The notes: generated by a model not told the origin, from the letters alone. Positions 1 to 7,045 are shown, counted from the stretch's first letter. The stretch: 44,341 nt of DNA from Desulfotignum sp. (GCA_021737445.1 JAIPDY010000001.1:1-44341); one strand, 5' to 3'. Numbers and translations: made by a program.

Positions 1-350
1 TTGTCAAACTGAATCACCCGAAGCCCTTGATTCCTGAGCGCCTGTATCTGTTTGACCCGGGTCAGGGTGCTGGCAAACACGGCATCCGGCTGAAGCCGGA
101 CGATTTCTTCCACATTGATCTGGATCACCGTGCCGATGACCGGCTTGTTTTCTTTGCCTTCAGGAATGGTGCAGTAGCTGGTCACGCCCATCAGGTGCGG
201 ATCCGCACCCAGCTGATAGATCATGTCCGTGATCAAGGGGCCTGAAGACACTACCCGGTTCAGTGTTGTCTGTTCCATGGCATGGCCTTTCAGTATCCAG
301 GGGCCGGTCAGCAGGCAGAACAGTATCAGTGTCAGACCGGTTTTTTTCAT
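1..350 (-). CDS. BtuF-like periplasmic substrate-binding protein (3' end outside window)
   Basis: This gene is cut by the left edge; about 116 N-terminal residues are visible. It starts with a signal peptide (MKKTGLTLILFCLLTG) and continues into the pattern of helical-backbone metal/corrinoid receptors: VVSSGPLITDMIYQLGADPHLMGVT, here split as VVSSGPLITDM then IYQLGADPHLMGVT, followed by a stretch ending in LQPDAVFAS, the usual mid-domain motif (xPDLVxx). Its ATG overlaps the stop of the upstream BtuF-CbiZ gene as ATGA, so the two are probably translationally coupled. In this riboswitch-controlled operon it most likely delivers a corrinoid (B12, cobinamide or an analogue) to an ABC permease encoded further left, outside the window. 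The ligand is inferred from context; iron-chelate or metal binding proteins share this fold. Confidence 0.82.
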   Translation of the reverse strand, partial: MKKTGLTLILFCLLTGPWILKGHAMEQTTLNRVVSSGPLITDMIYQLGADPHLMGVTSYCTIPEGKENKPVIGTVIQINVEEIVRLQPDAVFASTLTRVKQIQALRNQGLRVIQFD

Positions 351-2368
351 AACGGACCTCCCTGCCCGACCGCCCCGTTGAACAGAGCATCCAGCGCCAT
401 GGCAATCACCCGGGGCACTTTTGGACGGGTGACAAAAACCTGCCAGGTCTCCAGGGGTTTTGCCGCGATCATTTCAGCTGTTTCCCGGCAGGTTTGCTCA
501 AATGCCCCCAGATCTTTTATCAGGCCTTTGTCATACTCATCGCTGACAGCCATGGCCGTGGCCATGAATCCCCGGTAAAACGGATCCAGCAGAAGGGTCT
601 CCACTTTCTGAATCAGCATATTTTCCGAAATATGACACTGACAGGGAAGGTCTTCGGACAAAAGTTCATGCAGGGAAATCCCCCTTTTTTCCAGGCGCCG
701 GAAAATATTGCGGTCGGACGTGATGCCGTTCTGTTTTTTGACAGCCTCTGTCACCGCCCGGTGAACCGCCTTGCCGATCAGTTCCCCCAGCCGGGTGTGC
801 CCGCCGGCATTGTCCAGGACAGCCGGGCCTTGGCCTTCCACCACCAGGATGTTGTCCGTGCCCGTGCCCGTGGCCCGGTACCGTCCCTGTTCATAGCTGG
901 AGCGGATATCTAAGTCCAGCAGGGCCGCGGTTTTTCCTTCCGTGGCCGTGATCATGGCCCGGGTCATGGCCCGGGGGGTCAGGCGGTGACTGGTCATGAT
1001 GATCACATTGATGGTGCCGGGTTCATAGAACCCTCCGGAATCCCGGGAGGTCCGCATGGCATTGCCGTCCACCCCGGCCGTGGCAAACACCGTGACCGCA
1101 ATATCTTTGAACCGCTCCTGTGCCGCACCCAGATGATCCATATCCGCCCCGGTGAACAGAAAAGCCGTGGTGTCCGGTGCCAGACCCAGCACATCAAACA
1201 CCTGGGTTTTCAAAACATCCAGCCCCTGGTCATGGACCAGAAGCCAGGTTTCCGGAGGGATATAATGATTTCCGATGGCGGTAACCCCGTGCTTAAATCC
1301 CTCCAGCGTGGAAAGAACCGACATGGGCCGGTCCAGCTGGATCACCAGAGACTTGTTGATAAAATCAAGGATCCGGCTCTGCTTGACCGCCGCCGCCTGG
1401 ACACAGGAAACATCTGTTTGTATGGGATTGCTTTGCGTCACCTGATTTTTTTGAAGCAGGGTGCGCTCATCTGCCAGGGAACTGCCGTGGATGGTGGCAA
1501 AAAGCCGTTTGACAAACTGTCCGGAACGGATGGATGCCCGGCAGGTCAAATCACAGGGGAAATAATAGATTTGGTTGTTTTTCACCGCATCCACATCTTT
1601 CCATCCGGGAAGGGAAAAAAACCGGTCCGCTGCTTCCCGGTCGCTGCCGCATCCATAAATCACCTGGGGATTGAAAGACGTCCACTGATCCTTTGATACC
1701 GGCACCACCGCACCGGTGCCAAAATCCGGGGGAATGCCCCCGGCCAGGGAGATCATATGATTCTGGAATGAATCGCTGCCCGGGGTCATGATCTGTTCTC
1801 TTCCCATGAGCCGGATCACCCGTTTGGGGGAGAGATCCGTTTTTCTCATTTTGGCGGTGACCCAGTCCAGGTCCGCTTTGATTTCAGCCACAAGGTGCCG
1901 GGCGTTTTCCTGTTTTTCCACCAGGTCTCCCAGCCGCAGCACCGTGTTCAGACTGTCCCGGAGGGTCTGTGTTTTGGCATGCACCCGCAAAATATCCCGG
2001 GACAACACAGAGGACAATGCCTGTAATTGAAACGGGTCATAAAAGACCAGGTCCGGTTCCAGGGCTTCAATGGCGGCCGGGGATGGAAAGGAAAATCCGC
2101 CCACCAGGGTTTTTCGGGCCGCATACCAGGGCCGGGTCGTATGGTAGGTAATGCCTGTGACCGAATCCTGTGCGCCCAGTGCAAACAGCATTTCCGTGAT
2201 TGACGGCACCAGGCTCACAATCCGGTCCGGTTTTTTTGTGAGCTGAATCTCATTGCCGGTGCCGTCGGTAAACCGCAATTCATTGCACAACCCGGGGGCA
2301 GATCCGAATATCCATGCGCTGATCAGGATTCCCAGCAGCGCAATGATGCAAACATGACAAGATCTCAT
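347..2368 (-). CDS. Fusion protein: BtuF-like corrinoid-binding domain + CbiZ adenosylcobinamide amidohydrolase
   Basis: This protein of about 673 residues (numbering below counts from an ATG four codons upstream) joins two functions. Residues 5-30 look like a signal peptide. Residues 50-300 form a BtuF/FhuD-type binding domain (RIVSLVPSITEMLFALGA, then LEPDLVFYDP). Residues 360-550 carry the CbiZ signature: TAGVDGNAMR at 434-443, GTINVIIMTSHRLTPRAM at 455-472, ITATEGKTAALLDL at 477-490 and ATGTGTDNILVVEG at 503-516. CbiZ cleaves the aminopropanol arm of (adenosyl)cobinamide to give cobyric acid for salvage and cobamide remodelling. The last 115 residues (560-677, with a CQCH motif) resemble PgpA/CobZ-type phosphatases only weakly. 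I chose the ATG that overlaps the upstream TonB-receptor stop (ATGA), which also makes the better signal peptide. If exported, the CbiZ half would act in the periplasm, which is unusual. Confidence 0.88.
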   Translation of the reverse strand: MRSCHVCIIALLGILISAWIFGSAPGLCNELRFTDGTGNEIQLTKKPDRIVSLVPSITEMLFALGAQDSVTGITYHTTRPWYAARKTLVGGFSFPSPAAIEALEPDLVFYDPFQLQALSSVLSRDILRVHAKTQTLRDSLNTVLRLGDLVEKQENARHLVAEIKADLDWVTAKMRKTDLSPKRVIRLMGREQIMTPGSDSFQNHMISLAGGIPPDFGTGAVVPVSKDQWTSFNPQVIYGCGSDREAADRFFSLPGWKDVDAVKNNQIYYFPCDLTCRASIRSGQFVKRLFATIHGSSLADERTLLQKNQVTQSNPIQTDVSCVQAAAVKQSRILDFINKSLVIQLDRPMSVLSTLEGFKHGVTAIGNHYIPPETWLLVHDQGLDVLKTQVFDVLGLAPDTTAFLFTGADMDHLGAAQERFKDIAVTVFATAGVDGNAMRTSRDSGGFYEPGTINVIIMTSHRLTPRAMTRAMITATEGKTAALLDLDIRSSYEQGRYRATGTGTDNILVVEGQGPAVLDNAGGHTRLGELIGKAVHRAVTEAVKKQNGITSDRNIFRRLEKRGISLHELLSEDLPCQCHISENMLIQKVETLLLDPFYRGFMATAMAVSDEYDKGLIKDLGAFEQTCRETAEMIAAKPLETWQVFVTRPKVPRVIAMALDALFNGAVGQGGPL

Positions 2369-4356
2369 AACAACCGCCATTTCAGACCGATATATCCGGA
2401 AAGGCCCGGGGTGGCATAACTGAAGGCATCTTCGTAATATTTGTCAAACAGGTTGTCCACCCGGGCAAAGATCTGGAACCGGTCACTGATGTCACAGGAT
2501 CCGGACAGGTTCACCACGGTATAGTCATCCAGGGTGTTCACCAAATGGCCGTCCTTATCTTTAGCATAAGAGGAGGCAGCCCGTTCGCCCACCCACCGGG
2601 CATCCATGCCCACCTGCCATTTTTCCAGAAACCGGTAGGACGCGGTCAGTCCCACCTGGTTTCTTGGACGTCTGACCAGCCGGTTCCCTTCAGGATCCCG
2701 GGTATGGGTATAGGTGTAGTTGAGGTTGAAAAACAGATTCCTGAGCGGTGTCCAGGCAGCTGACACTTCCACCCCCCGGGTTTCGGTGTCTCCTTCAAGC
2801 TGATTGTATTTTGAGATGAGCATGTCATAACCGATCCGGTTTTCAAAATCCATTTCCCAGTAGGTCACTCCCAACGTCAGGTGATCATCCAGAATACCCT
2901 GCTCCACCCCCAAATCCCAGCCCCGGCTTTTTTCCGGCGCAAGATCCGGGTTCCCATAGACGGAATAAAGTTCATACAGGGAGGGAGACCTGAAACCGGT
3001 GCCGAAACTTGCTTTGAACCGGGTGCCGGTTGAGAAGATCTCATAGGCGGGCGCAATCCGAAACGTGGTCTTTCTGCCGAACGACTGATGATCATCCAGC
3101 CGGGCCCCGGCGATCAAAATTAGGTTTTCGCCGACAAAGAGCTGGTCCTGGAGCCAGTAACTCAGGGTGTGGGTATCAATGTCTGACACTGCACTGCTGA
3201 GGCTTTCCATGGTTTCGTTAAAATACCCGGTGCCAAAGGACAGCACACTGTTTTCAAAATCAATGTTGCCCTGCCAGGAAAAATCGTCGGTTCCGCCTTT
3301 ATAGTCATACCAGGGCAGATTGTCGTTATCGTAAGCCTGACGGTTATTTCTGTTAAACTTATATGACAGGATGGATTCAAACCGGCCCTGGGCAAACCGG
3401 TTGTTGATTCCGATGTGTCCCATCCATTGTTCTGATTCAGATCGTTTGTATGTGGGGCCGTCCGGGTTGGGAACCAGGGTGTTGACCCAGGCACCGGTGA
3501 CTGGATCCGGCACCCAGGTGGAAGTGATGTTGTCTCCGGTATACCCGTCTTCATAATCATCCAGATCCACCTGTGTATCCACATATCTCACGCTGGATGA
3601 CAGGGTGAAATTGTCATTAAATTCAAATCCTAAGTTGCCGGAAAGCGTGAGATTGTCATACCCGTCTTTTTCATCGGTGTTGCCGCCCTGGGGGATGCGT
3701 GGGTTGTCCTTGTCTGCAATGGAAAACCCGTCCCGGGACAGGTAGGAACCGGACACGGCATATGTGAGCTTGTCTGTGGCACCTGAGGCATGGGCGCCGG
3801 TTTTCCAGGTGCCGTAGGAGCCGCCTTCCACGGAAGCAGTGATCTCAGGGGCTTTGCCGCCTTTTTTGGTGATGATGTTGACCACGCCGGCCGTGGCGTT
3901 GCTGCCGTACATCACACTCATGGCACCTCTGACCACTTCGATACGTTCCACCTGATCCAGGTTGATATCTGAAAGATCAGCAGACCGGTTGGCACTGGAC
4001 GGATCATTGAGAACAATGCCGTCCAGCATCACCAGGGTATTTTTGGAGTCCGCTCCCCGGATGAACACGGATGCGGAAGTTCCCATGCCGCCGGTGGATG
4101 TCACAAACACACCGGGCACGGTTTTGAGAAGCTCCAGCACGGTGTGGGCGTTTTTTTCTTCGATCTCTTTGGCCGTGATCACTGTGACGCTGTTGCCGCC
4201 GATCTTTGCTGAAGTGGTTTCTGTCTGGGTCACTGAAACCACGACCTGATCCATGGTGGTAACCGCTTCATCTTCTGCCCGGCCGGCGGAAGCGCCGGTG
4301 ATTGCCGTCATCCAGAAAACAGCGATGATCCCCAGGTACATCCCTTTTTTTTTCAT
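2365..4356 (-). CDS. btuB: BtuB-type TonB-dependent outer-membrane receptor
   Basis: The 663-residue protein opens with a signal peptide (residues 1-28). A TonB plug domain follows at about 45-165, with PGVFVTSTGG, SVFIRGADSKNTLVMLDG and VERIEVVRGAMSVMYGSNA, and GVVNIITKKGG closes the plug. The remaining 490 residues are a beta-barrel rich in alternating aromatic strands, with the internal barrel signature GTGFRSPSLYELY. Length and plug sequence fit BtuB-like vitamin B12 receptors, and transcription from a cobalamin riboswitch supports a corrinoid substrate. An AGGAG ribosome site precedes the ATG. The stop overlaps the start of the BtuF-CbiZ gene, so the operon is receptor, fusion protein, second binding protein. 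Cobinamide or other incomplete corrinoids may be the preferred ligand given the CbiZ partner; that is inference. Confidence 0.92.
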   Translation of the reverse strand: MKKKGMYLGIIAVFWMTAITGASAGRAEDEAVTTMDQVVVSVTQTETTSAKIGGNSVTVITAKEIEEKNAHTVLELLKTVPGVFVTSTGGMGTSASVFIRGADSKNTLVMLDGIVLNDPSSANRSADLSDINLDQVERIEVVRGAMSVMYGSNATAGVVNIITKKGGKAPEITASVEGGSYGTWKTGAHASGATDKLTYAVSGSYLSRDGFSIADKDNPRIPQGGNTDEKDGYDNLTLSGNLGFEFNDNFTLSSSVRYVDTQVDLDDYEDGYTGDNITSTWVPDPVTGAWVNTLVPNPDGPTYKRSESEQWMGHIGINNRFAQGRFESILSYKFNRNNRQAYDNDNLPWYDYKGGTDDFSWQGNIDFENSVLSFGTGYFNETMESLSSAVSDIDTHTLSYWLQDQLFVGENLILIAGARLDDHQSFGRKTTFRIAPAYEIFSTGTRFKASFGTGFRSPSLYELYSVYGNPDLAPEKSRGWDLGVEQGILDDHLTLGVTYWEMDFENRIGYDMLISKYNQLEGDTETRGVEVSAAWTPLRNLFFNLNYTYTHTRDPEGNRLVRRPRNQVGLTASYRFLEKWQVGMDARWVGERAASSYAKDKDGHLVNTLDDYTVVNLSGSCDISDRFQIFARVDNLFDKYYEDAFSYATPGLSGYIGLKWRLL

Positions 4357-4401
4357 TTGATTCTCCTGTGCGCATTAACCAATTGCCGGTCCGGAGAAAC
4401 C

Positions 4402-4436
4402 AAAAACCCCGGACCGAGTAAATCGATCCAGGGTTT
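4402..4436 (-). terminator. Terminator-like hairpin between the cobalamin riboswitch and the btuB-like gene
   Basis: On the minus strand the leader RNA contains a 10-base-pair stem (arms at 4427-4436 and 4404-4413, one G-U pair) with a 13-base loop, followed by a short run of Us. It sits after the riboswitch aptamer and before the receptor start codon, where an expression-platform terminator would act. The U-run is short and interrupted by GG, so attenuation at the level of translation remains possible. Confidence 0.5.
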
Positions 4437-4498
4437 CCCTTTTTAACACAAGATCTTGATCTGATTTTTTCTTGTCCGCGGAAAAAATCCAAAAACAC

Positions 4499-4660
4499 CC
4501 CAGGCAGGTCTTCTGACTCACGGATCATCCTACTGGCCGCGTCTTCCCATACCATCATGGCACAGTGACATTATTGCGGCGGGGGTCCCCGTTTACAGCG
4601 GCGGGCCCGTCCCTGACTTTCACAGGGTTCCCTTTCAAGCTCAAAAATGAGCACCTTGGC
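4499..4660 (-). promoter_or_regulatory. Cobalamin (B12) riboswitch
   Basis: Read on the minus strand, the leader shows the conserved order of the cobalamin aptamer: a GGTGC start, GGGAAC, GTGAAAGTCAGGGACGGGC, CCGCCGCTGTAA, then GGGAAGACG, and finally the B12-box-like end GTGAGTCAGAAGACCTGCC. It lies about 145 bases upstream of the btuB-like gene with a terminator-like hairpin between. Binding of adenosyl- or methylcobalamin should switch off the three-gene corrinoid uptake operon. Confidence 0.96.
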
Positions 4661-4672
4661 GTATGATCTGAT

Positions 4673-4701
4673 TACCTATTGGCCGGCCGCTTTTTTGTCA
4701 A
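4673..4701 (-). promoter_or_regulatory. Candidate promoter of the corrinoid salvage operon
   Basis: A perfect -35 box TTGACA (4696-4701 on the minus strand) is followed after 17 bases by a poor -10 (TAGGTA). It lies just upstream of the riboswitch aptamer, as expected for the leader promoter. The -10 is weak, so the assignment rests on the -35 and its location. Confidence 0.4.
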
Positions 4702-4803
4702 GTATTTTTTTTGCGGAGTCACCGACTTGCCCAATCTATCAGGCCCTGACAGCCGGTTTTTGGCGGTTATGCAGGAGTGTCCTGGTTAATGTGAAAAATG
4801 GTG

Positions 4804-4832
4804 TTGACATGGATCTTGTGGTGTGTCATTAT
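4804..4832 (+). promoter_or_regulatory. Promoter of arsR-hgcA-hgcB
   Basis: A perfect TTGACA (4804-4809) is followed after 17 bases by CATTAT (4827-4832, four of six consensus bases). It lies about 55 bases before the ArsR start and directly abuts the palindromic operator. It is the only good promoter seen ahead of arsR. Confidence 0.55.
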
Positions 4833-4859
4833 ATATCGTTAATAGGCGATGAACGATAT
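4833..4859 (+). promoter_or_regulatory. Inverted repeat, candidate ArsR operator
   Basis: Perfect 8-base arms ATATCGTT (4833-4840) and AACGATAT (4852-4859) are separated by 11 bases. The repeat starts immediately after the -10 box and ends 28 bases before the arsR ATG. ArsR/SmtB dimers bind such AT-rich repeats overlapping the transcription start, so this is the likely autoregulatory site for the whole hgc operon. Confidence 0.6.
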
Positions 4860-4887
4860 AAAAAACCATGTGTCAGGATAACAAGCA

Positions 4888-5154
4888 ATGGATATGGAGC
4901 AGGTTACAAAAATTTTCAAGGCCCTGGGCCATCCCACCCGGATAAAGATCGTTAAGCACCTGATTGAGATTGACACCTGCATATGCGGAGAGATCGTGGG
5001 GATTTTCCCCTATTCCCAGTCCACCATCAGCCAGCATTTGAAGATGCTTAAGGAATCTGGCATTGTCTGCGGAGAGGTGGAAGGACCCAAAACCTATTTT
5101 TGTGTGGATAAAAACATGTTAAACCAGTTCAAACAATATGTGAACGATTTATAG
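4888..5154 (+). CDS. ArsR/SmtB-family metal(loid)-responsive repressor
   Basis: This 88-residue protein is a complete winged-helix ArsR regulator. It has FKALGHPTRIKIVKHL near the N-terminus, a recognition helix QSTISQHLKMLKESGIV at 44-60 and a wing GEVEGPKTYF at 62-71. A CxC pair (Cys31, Cys33) falls at the place of the arsenic-sensing cysteines of E. coli ArsR; Cys61 and Cys72 are also present. That suggests a thiolate metal(loid) sensor. It is the first gene of an operon with hgcA (17-base gap) and has a palindrome over its promoter. ArsR-like genes are known next to hgcAB in several methylators. The inducer (arsenite, mercury or another thiophile) cannot be read from sequence. Confidence 0.9.
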   Translation: MDMEQVTKIFKALGHPTRIKIVKHLIEIDTCICGEIVGIFPYSQSTISQHLKMLKESGIVCGEVEGPKTYFCVDKNMLNQFKQYVNDL

Positions 5155-5171
5155 ACAACCCAGGAACCGTT

Positions 5172-6380
5172 ATGAAAATTTTCCCAATGGACACCAAGTC
5201 TGACAAACCGGGCCGCGAACCTTTTCAAAAAAAAGGCCCTGGCCTGTCAACCACCAATGTACAGATCATGCCATCCTTGGATAAGGCCGGTTCGGCATGC
5301 GAATCGGAACATACCCGCCCCATGGCCGCATATGACAAACCTGGATATACATTGTGCGATTATGTGAACCATTTTATTGACACCGGTGCCGGCCCGGTGC
5401 CCGTAATCCGGCCGGAGCTGGACAAATGGGACCGGCTGTCCACCATTGCGGTCCGGTGCGGCATCCGGCGGCACAAGTATCTGGTGAGCCCCGGGCTTTA
5501 CGGCATCGGATCACCGGCCCCGGATTCAGAAGTGCTGGTGACCGCCAATTACAAATTGACCTTTGATCATTTGAGATCCGCGCTGGGCAGCATCAGTGCC
5601 TGGATCCTGGTGCTGGACACCAACGGGGTGAATGTCTGGTGCGCAGCAGGCAAAAAAAATTTTTCCACCCGGGAGCTGGTCAACAGAATCAAAGCGGTGT
5701 CTCTTGAAAAGGTGGTGATCCATAAACGGGTGATCGTCCCCCAGCTGGGTGCCACCGGGGTATCAGCCAGAGAGGTTAAAACACAGTCCGGTTTCCGGGT
5801 AGTGTACGGCCCGGTGCGGGCCTGTGATATCCCGGCATTTTTGAACAACGGCAGAAAAGCGGACAAAGCCATGCGCCAGGTCACGTTCACCCTGTTTGAA
5901 CGGTTTGTGCTGACCCCGGTGGAACTGCACGGGGCGTTGAAAATGGCAGGTATCACAGCCTTGGCGCTGTTTGTGCTTTCAGGCATAGGTCCGGGGATAT
6001 TTTCTTTTCACGGGGCATGGGAAAGGGGCCTGGTGTCCCTGGCCGCCCTGATCTGCGGACTGTTTTCCGGCGCGGTTCTGACCCCGGTGCTGCTGCCGTT
6101 TATCCCGTCAAAAAAATTTGCTTTTAAAGGCATTTTCATGGGAACTGTGTGCACCCTGTTGCTGTTGCCGGTCATTTATCCCGGGATCGGCAGCATGACC
6201 GGTGCAGCAGCCCTGTTTATCTTCAGCGTGATGGTGAGCTCCCATCTGGCCATGAATTTCACCGGGGCCACCCCGTTCACCTCCCCTTCCGGGGTGGAAA
6301 AAGAGATGAGGCAATACCTTCCCGTCCAGCTGGCAGGGGTTCTGGTATCTGCGGGGCTGTGGATTTACAGTGCATTTTAA
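5172..6380 (+). CDS. hgcA: HgcA, corrinoid protein of mercury methylation
   Basis: The 402-residue protein has the defining HgcA cap-helix motif NVWCAAGK at 154-161. Cys157 is the expected lower axial ligand of the cobalt, giving a strongly nucleophilic methyl donor to Hg(II). The corrinoid-binding domain (about 60-225, related to the corrinoid iron-sulfur protein of the acetyl-CoA pathway) is followed by about five hydrophobic helices (about 255-400), the family's membrane anchor. The ATG has AGGAA just upstream. The protein carries about 60 more residues before the core than I recall for the Pseudodesulfovibrio mercurii ND132 protein, where this cysteine is residue 93. hgcB follows 34 bases downstream and the ArsR gene precedes it. 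Identification is firm; activity depends on HgcB being made in full. Confidence 0.97.
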   Translation: MKIFPMDTKSDKPGREPFQKKGPGLSTTNVQIMPSLDKAGSACESEHTRPMAAYDKPGYTLCDYVNHFIDTGAGPVPVIRPELDKWDRLSTIAVRCGIRRHKYLVSPGLYGIGSPAPDSEVLVTANYKLTFDHLRSALGSISAWILVLDTNGVNVWCAAGKKNFSTRELVNRIKAVSLEKVVIHKRVIVPQLGATGVSAREVKTQSGFRVVYGPVRACDIPAFLNNGRKADKAMRQVTFTLFERFVLTPVELHGALKMAGITALALFVLSGIGPGIFSFHGAWERGLVSLAALICGLFSGAVLTPVLLPFIPSKKFAFKGIFMGTVCTLLLLPVIYPGIGSMTGAAALFIFSVMVSSHLAMNFTGATPFTSPSGVEKEMRQYLPVQLAGVLVSAGLWIYSAF

Positions 6381-6414
6381 AGGATGTTAACAGGTTGAAT
6401 TAAGGAGTATGTAA

Positions 6415-6702
6415 ATGAAGGATTTCAGATATCTGGAGGATGTGGCCACCCTGGTGCTGGATGAGCAAAAATGCATCGGCTGCGGGTTGTGCACCGAGGT
6501 CTGCCCCCAAGCCGTGTTTGAGATGAATGAAAACAAAGCCCGGATCGTTGATTTCAATGCCTGCATGGAGTGCGGGGCCTGTGTCAACAACTGCCCGGTG
6601 GATGCCATATCGGTCAGTCCCGGGGTGGGGTGAGCCGCCTATATTATCCAGGTCTGGATAAAGGGCAAGGAAAAAGCCTCCTGCGGGGACGGCTGCTGTT
6701 GA
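6415..6702 (+). CDS. hgcB: HgcB, mercury-methylation ferredoxin with in-frame TGA at codon 73 (predicted selenocysteine)
   Basis: HgcB supplies electrons to HgcA. Two 4Fe-4S motifs are intact: Cys20, 23, 26, 30 and Cys50, 53, 56, 60, including the family's CMECGAC. After SPGVG (68-72) the frame meets TGA at 6631-6633, which is codon 73. In P. mercurii ND132 residue 73 is a conserved cysteine shown by mutagenesis to matter for methylation. Reading through gives AAYIIQVWIKGKEKAS (74-89), then CGDGCC, ending with Cys94-Cys95 and a second TGA at 6700-6702. This gives 95 residues and the terminal CC pair exactly as in ND132. A SECIS-like hairpin lies 11 bases after the TGA. I therefore annotate selenocysteine at 73. 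Ordinary annotation would stop at 72 residues. AAGGAG precedes the ATG. A nonsense mutation is the alternative, but the preserved tail and hairpin argue against it. Confidence 0.92.
6631..6661 (+). promoter_or_regulatory. Bacterial SECIS element (UGA plus hairpin) inside hgcB
   Basis: The UGA at 6631-6633 is followed by a hairpin with a six-base-pair stem (TTATCC 6644-6649 with GGATAA 6656-6661) and loop AGGTCT (6650-6655). The loop matches that of the E. coli fdhF SECIS (AGGUCU), which SelB reads, and begins 17 bases after the UGA, against 18 in fdhF. The bulged U of fdhF is not evident here. Confidence 0.85.
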
Positions 6703-6820
6703 AAAGCGTATTCACTTGAAAGAGCTTGACAATGCGAGGTGTTTGTGAAAAAAAGCTTTTATTATTAGCCAGAACTAACAATTGTATGTTTGCTGTAAAT
6801 ATATGGCAAAGGAGAAACCC

Positions 6821-6976
6821 ATGCTGGAAAAAATCATTATCAGTACCATCGTTGCCGGTGCCGTATATTACCTGTATCGCAGGTTTAAGATGATGTCCTC
6901 TGCTGACGGCACATCCTGCGGATGCGACGGTTGCGGTCCGGCTGAATCTGAATGTGAGAAAAAAACGCTTTGTTAG
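6821..6976 (+). CDS. Cys-rich single-helix membrane mini-protein (FeoB-associated Cys-rich type)
   Basis: A 51-residue protein starts at the ATG that follows AAGGAG by six bases. It has one hydrophobic helix (IIISTIVAGAVYYLYRRF, about 5-22) followed by a short Cys-rich tail: SCGCDGCGPAESEC and a final Cys. This layout fits the FeoB-associated Cys-rich membrane proteins (one helix, then CGCxxC), which bind metal or thiol ligands in an unknown role. Here it sits 118 bases after hgcB rather than beside feoB (which is 13 kb away in this window). It could be cotranscribed with hgcAB; I saw no convincing separate promoter. The link to mercury handling is speculation from position. Confidence 0.7.
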   Translation: MLEKIIISTIVAGAVYYLYRRFKMMSSADGTSCGCDGCGPAESECEKKTLC

Positions 6977-7045
6977 ACAGGTGCCGTCAAATGTAGCAAA
7001 AATTGGTGTCATTTAATAATTTTAATTCCAGAGGAGGTGCTTGCT

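Noticed and set aside
6415..6633. Short hgcB of 72 codons as a truncated pseudogene
   Set aside because: The reading frame after the TGA is conserved to the normal family end with the terminal Cys-Cys, and a SECIS-like hairpin follows. Truncation by mutation would not predict either.
6726..6765. Promoter between hgcB and the Cys-rich mini-protein (TTGACA and TATTAT)
   Set aside because: The two boxes are 28 bases apart, too far for a normal sigma-70 promoter.
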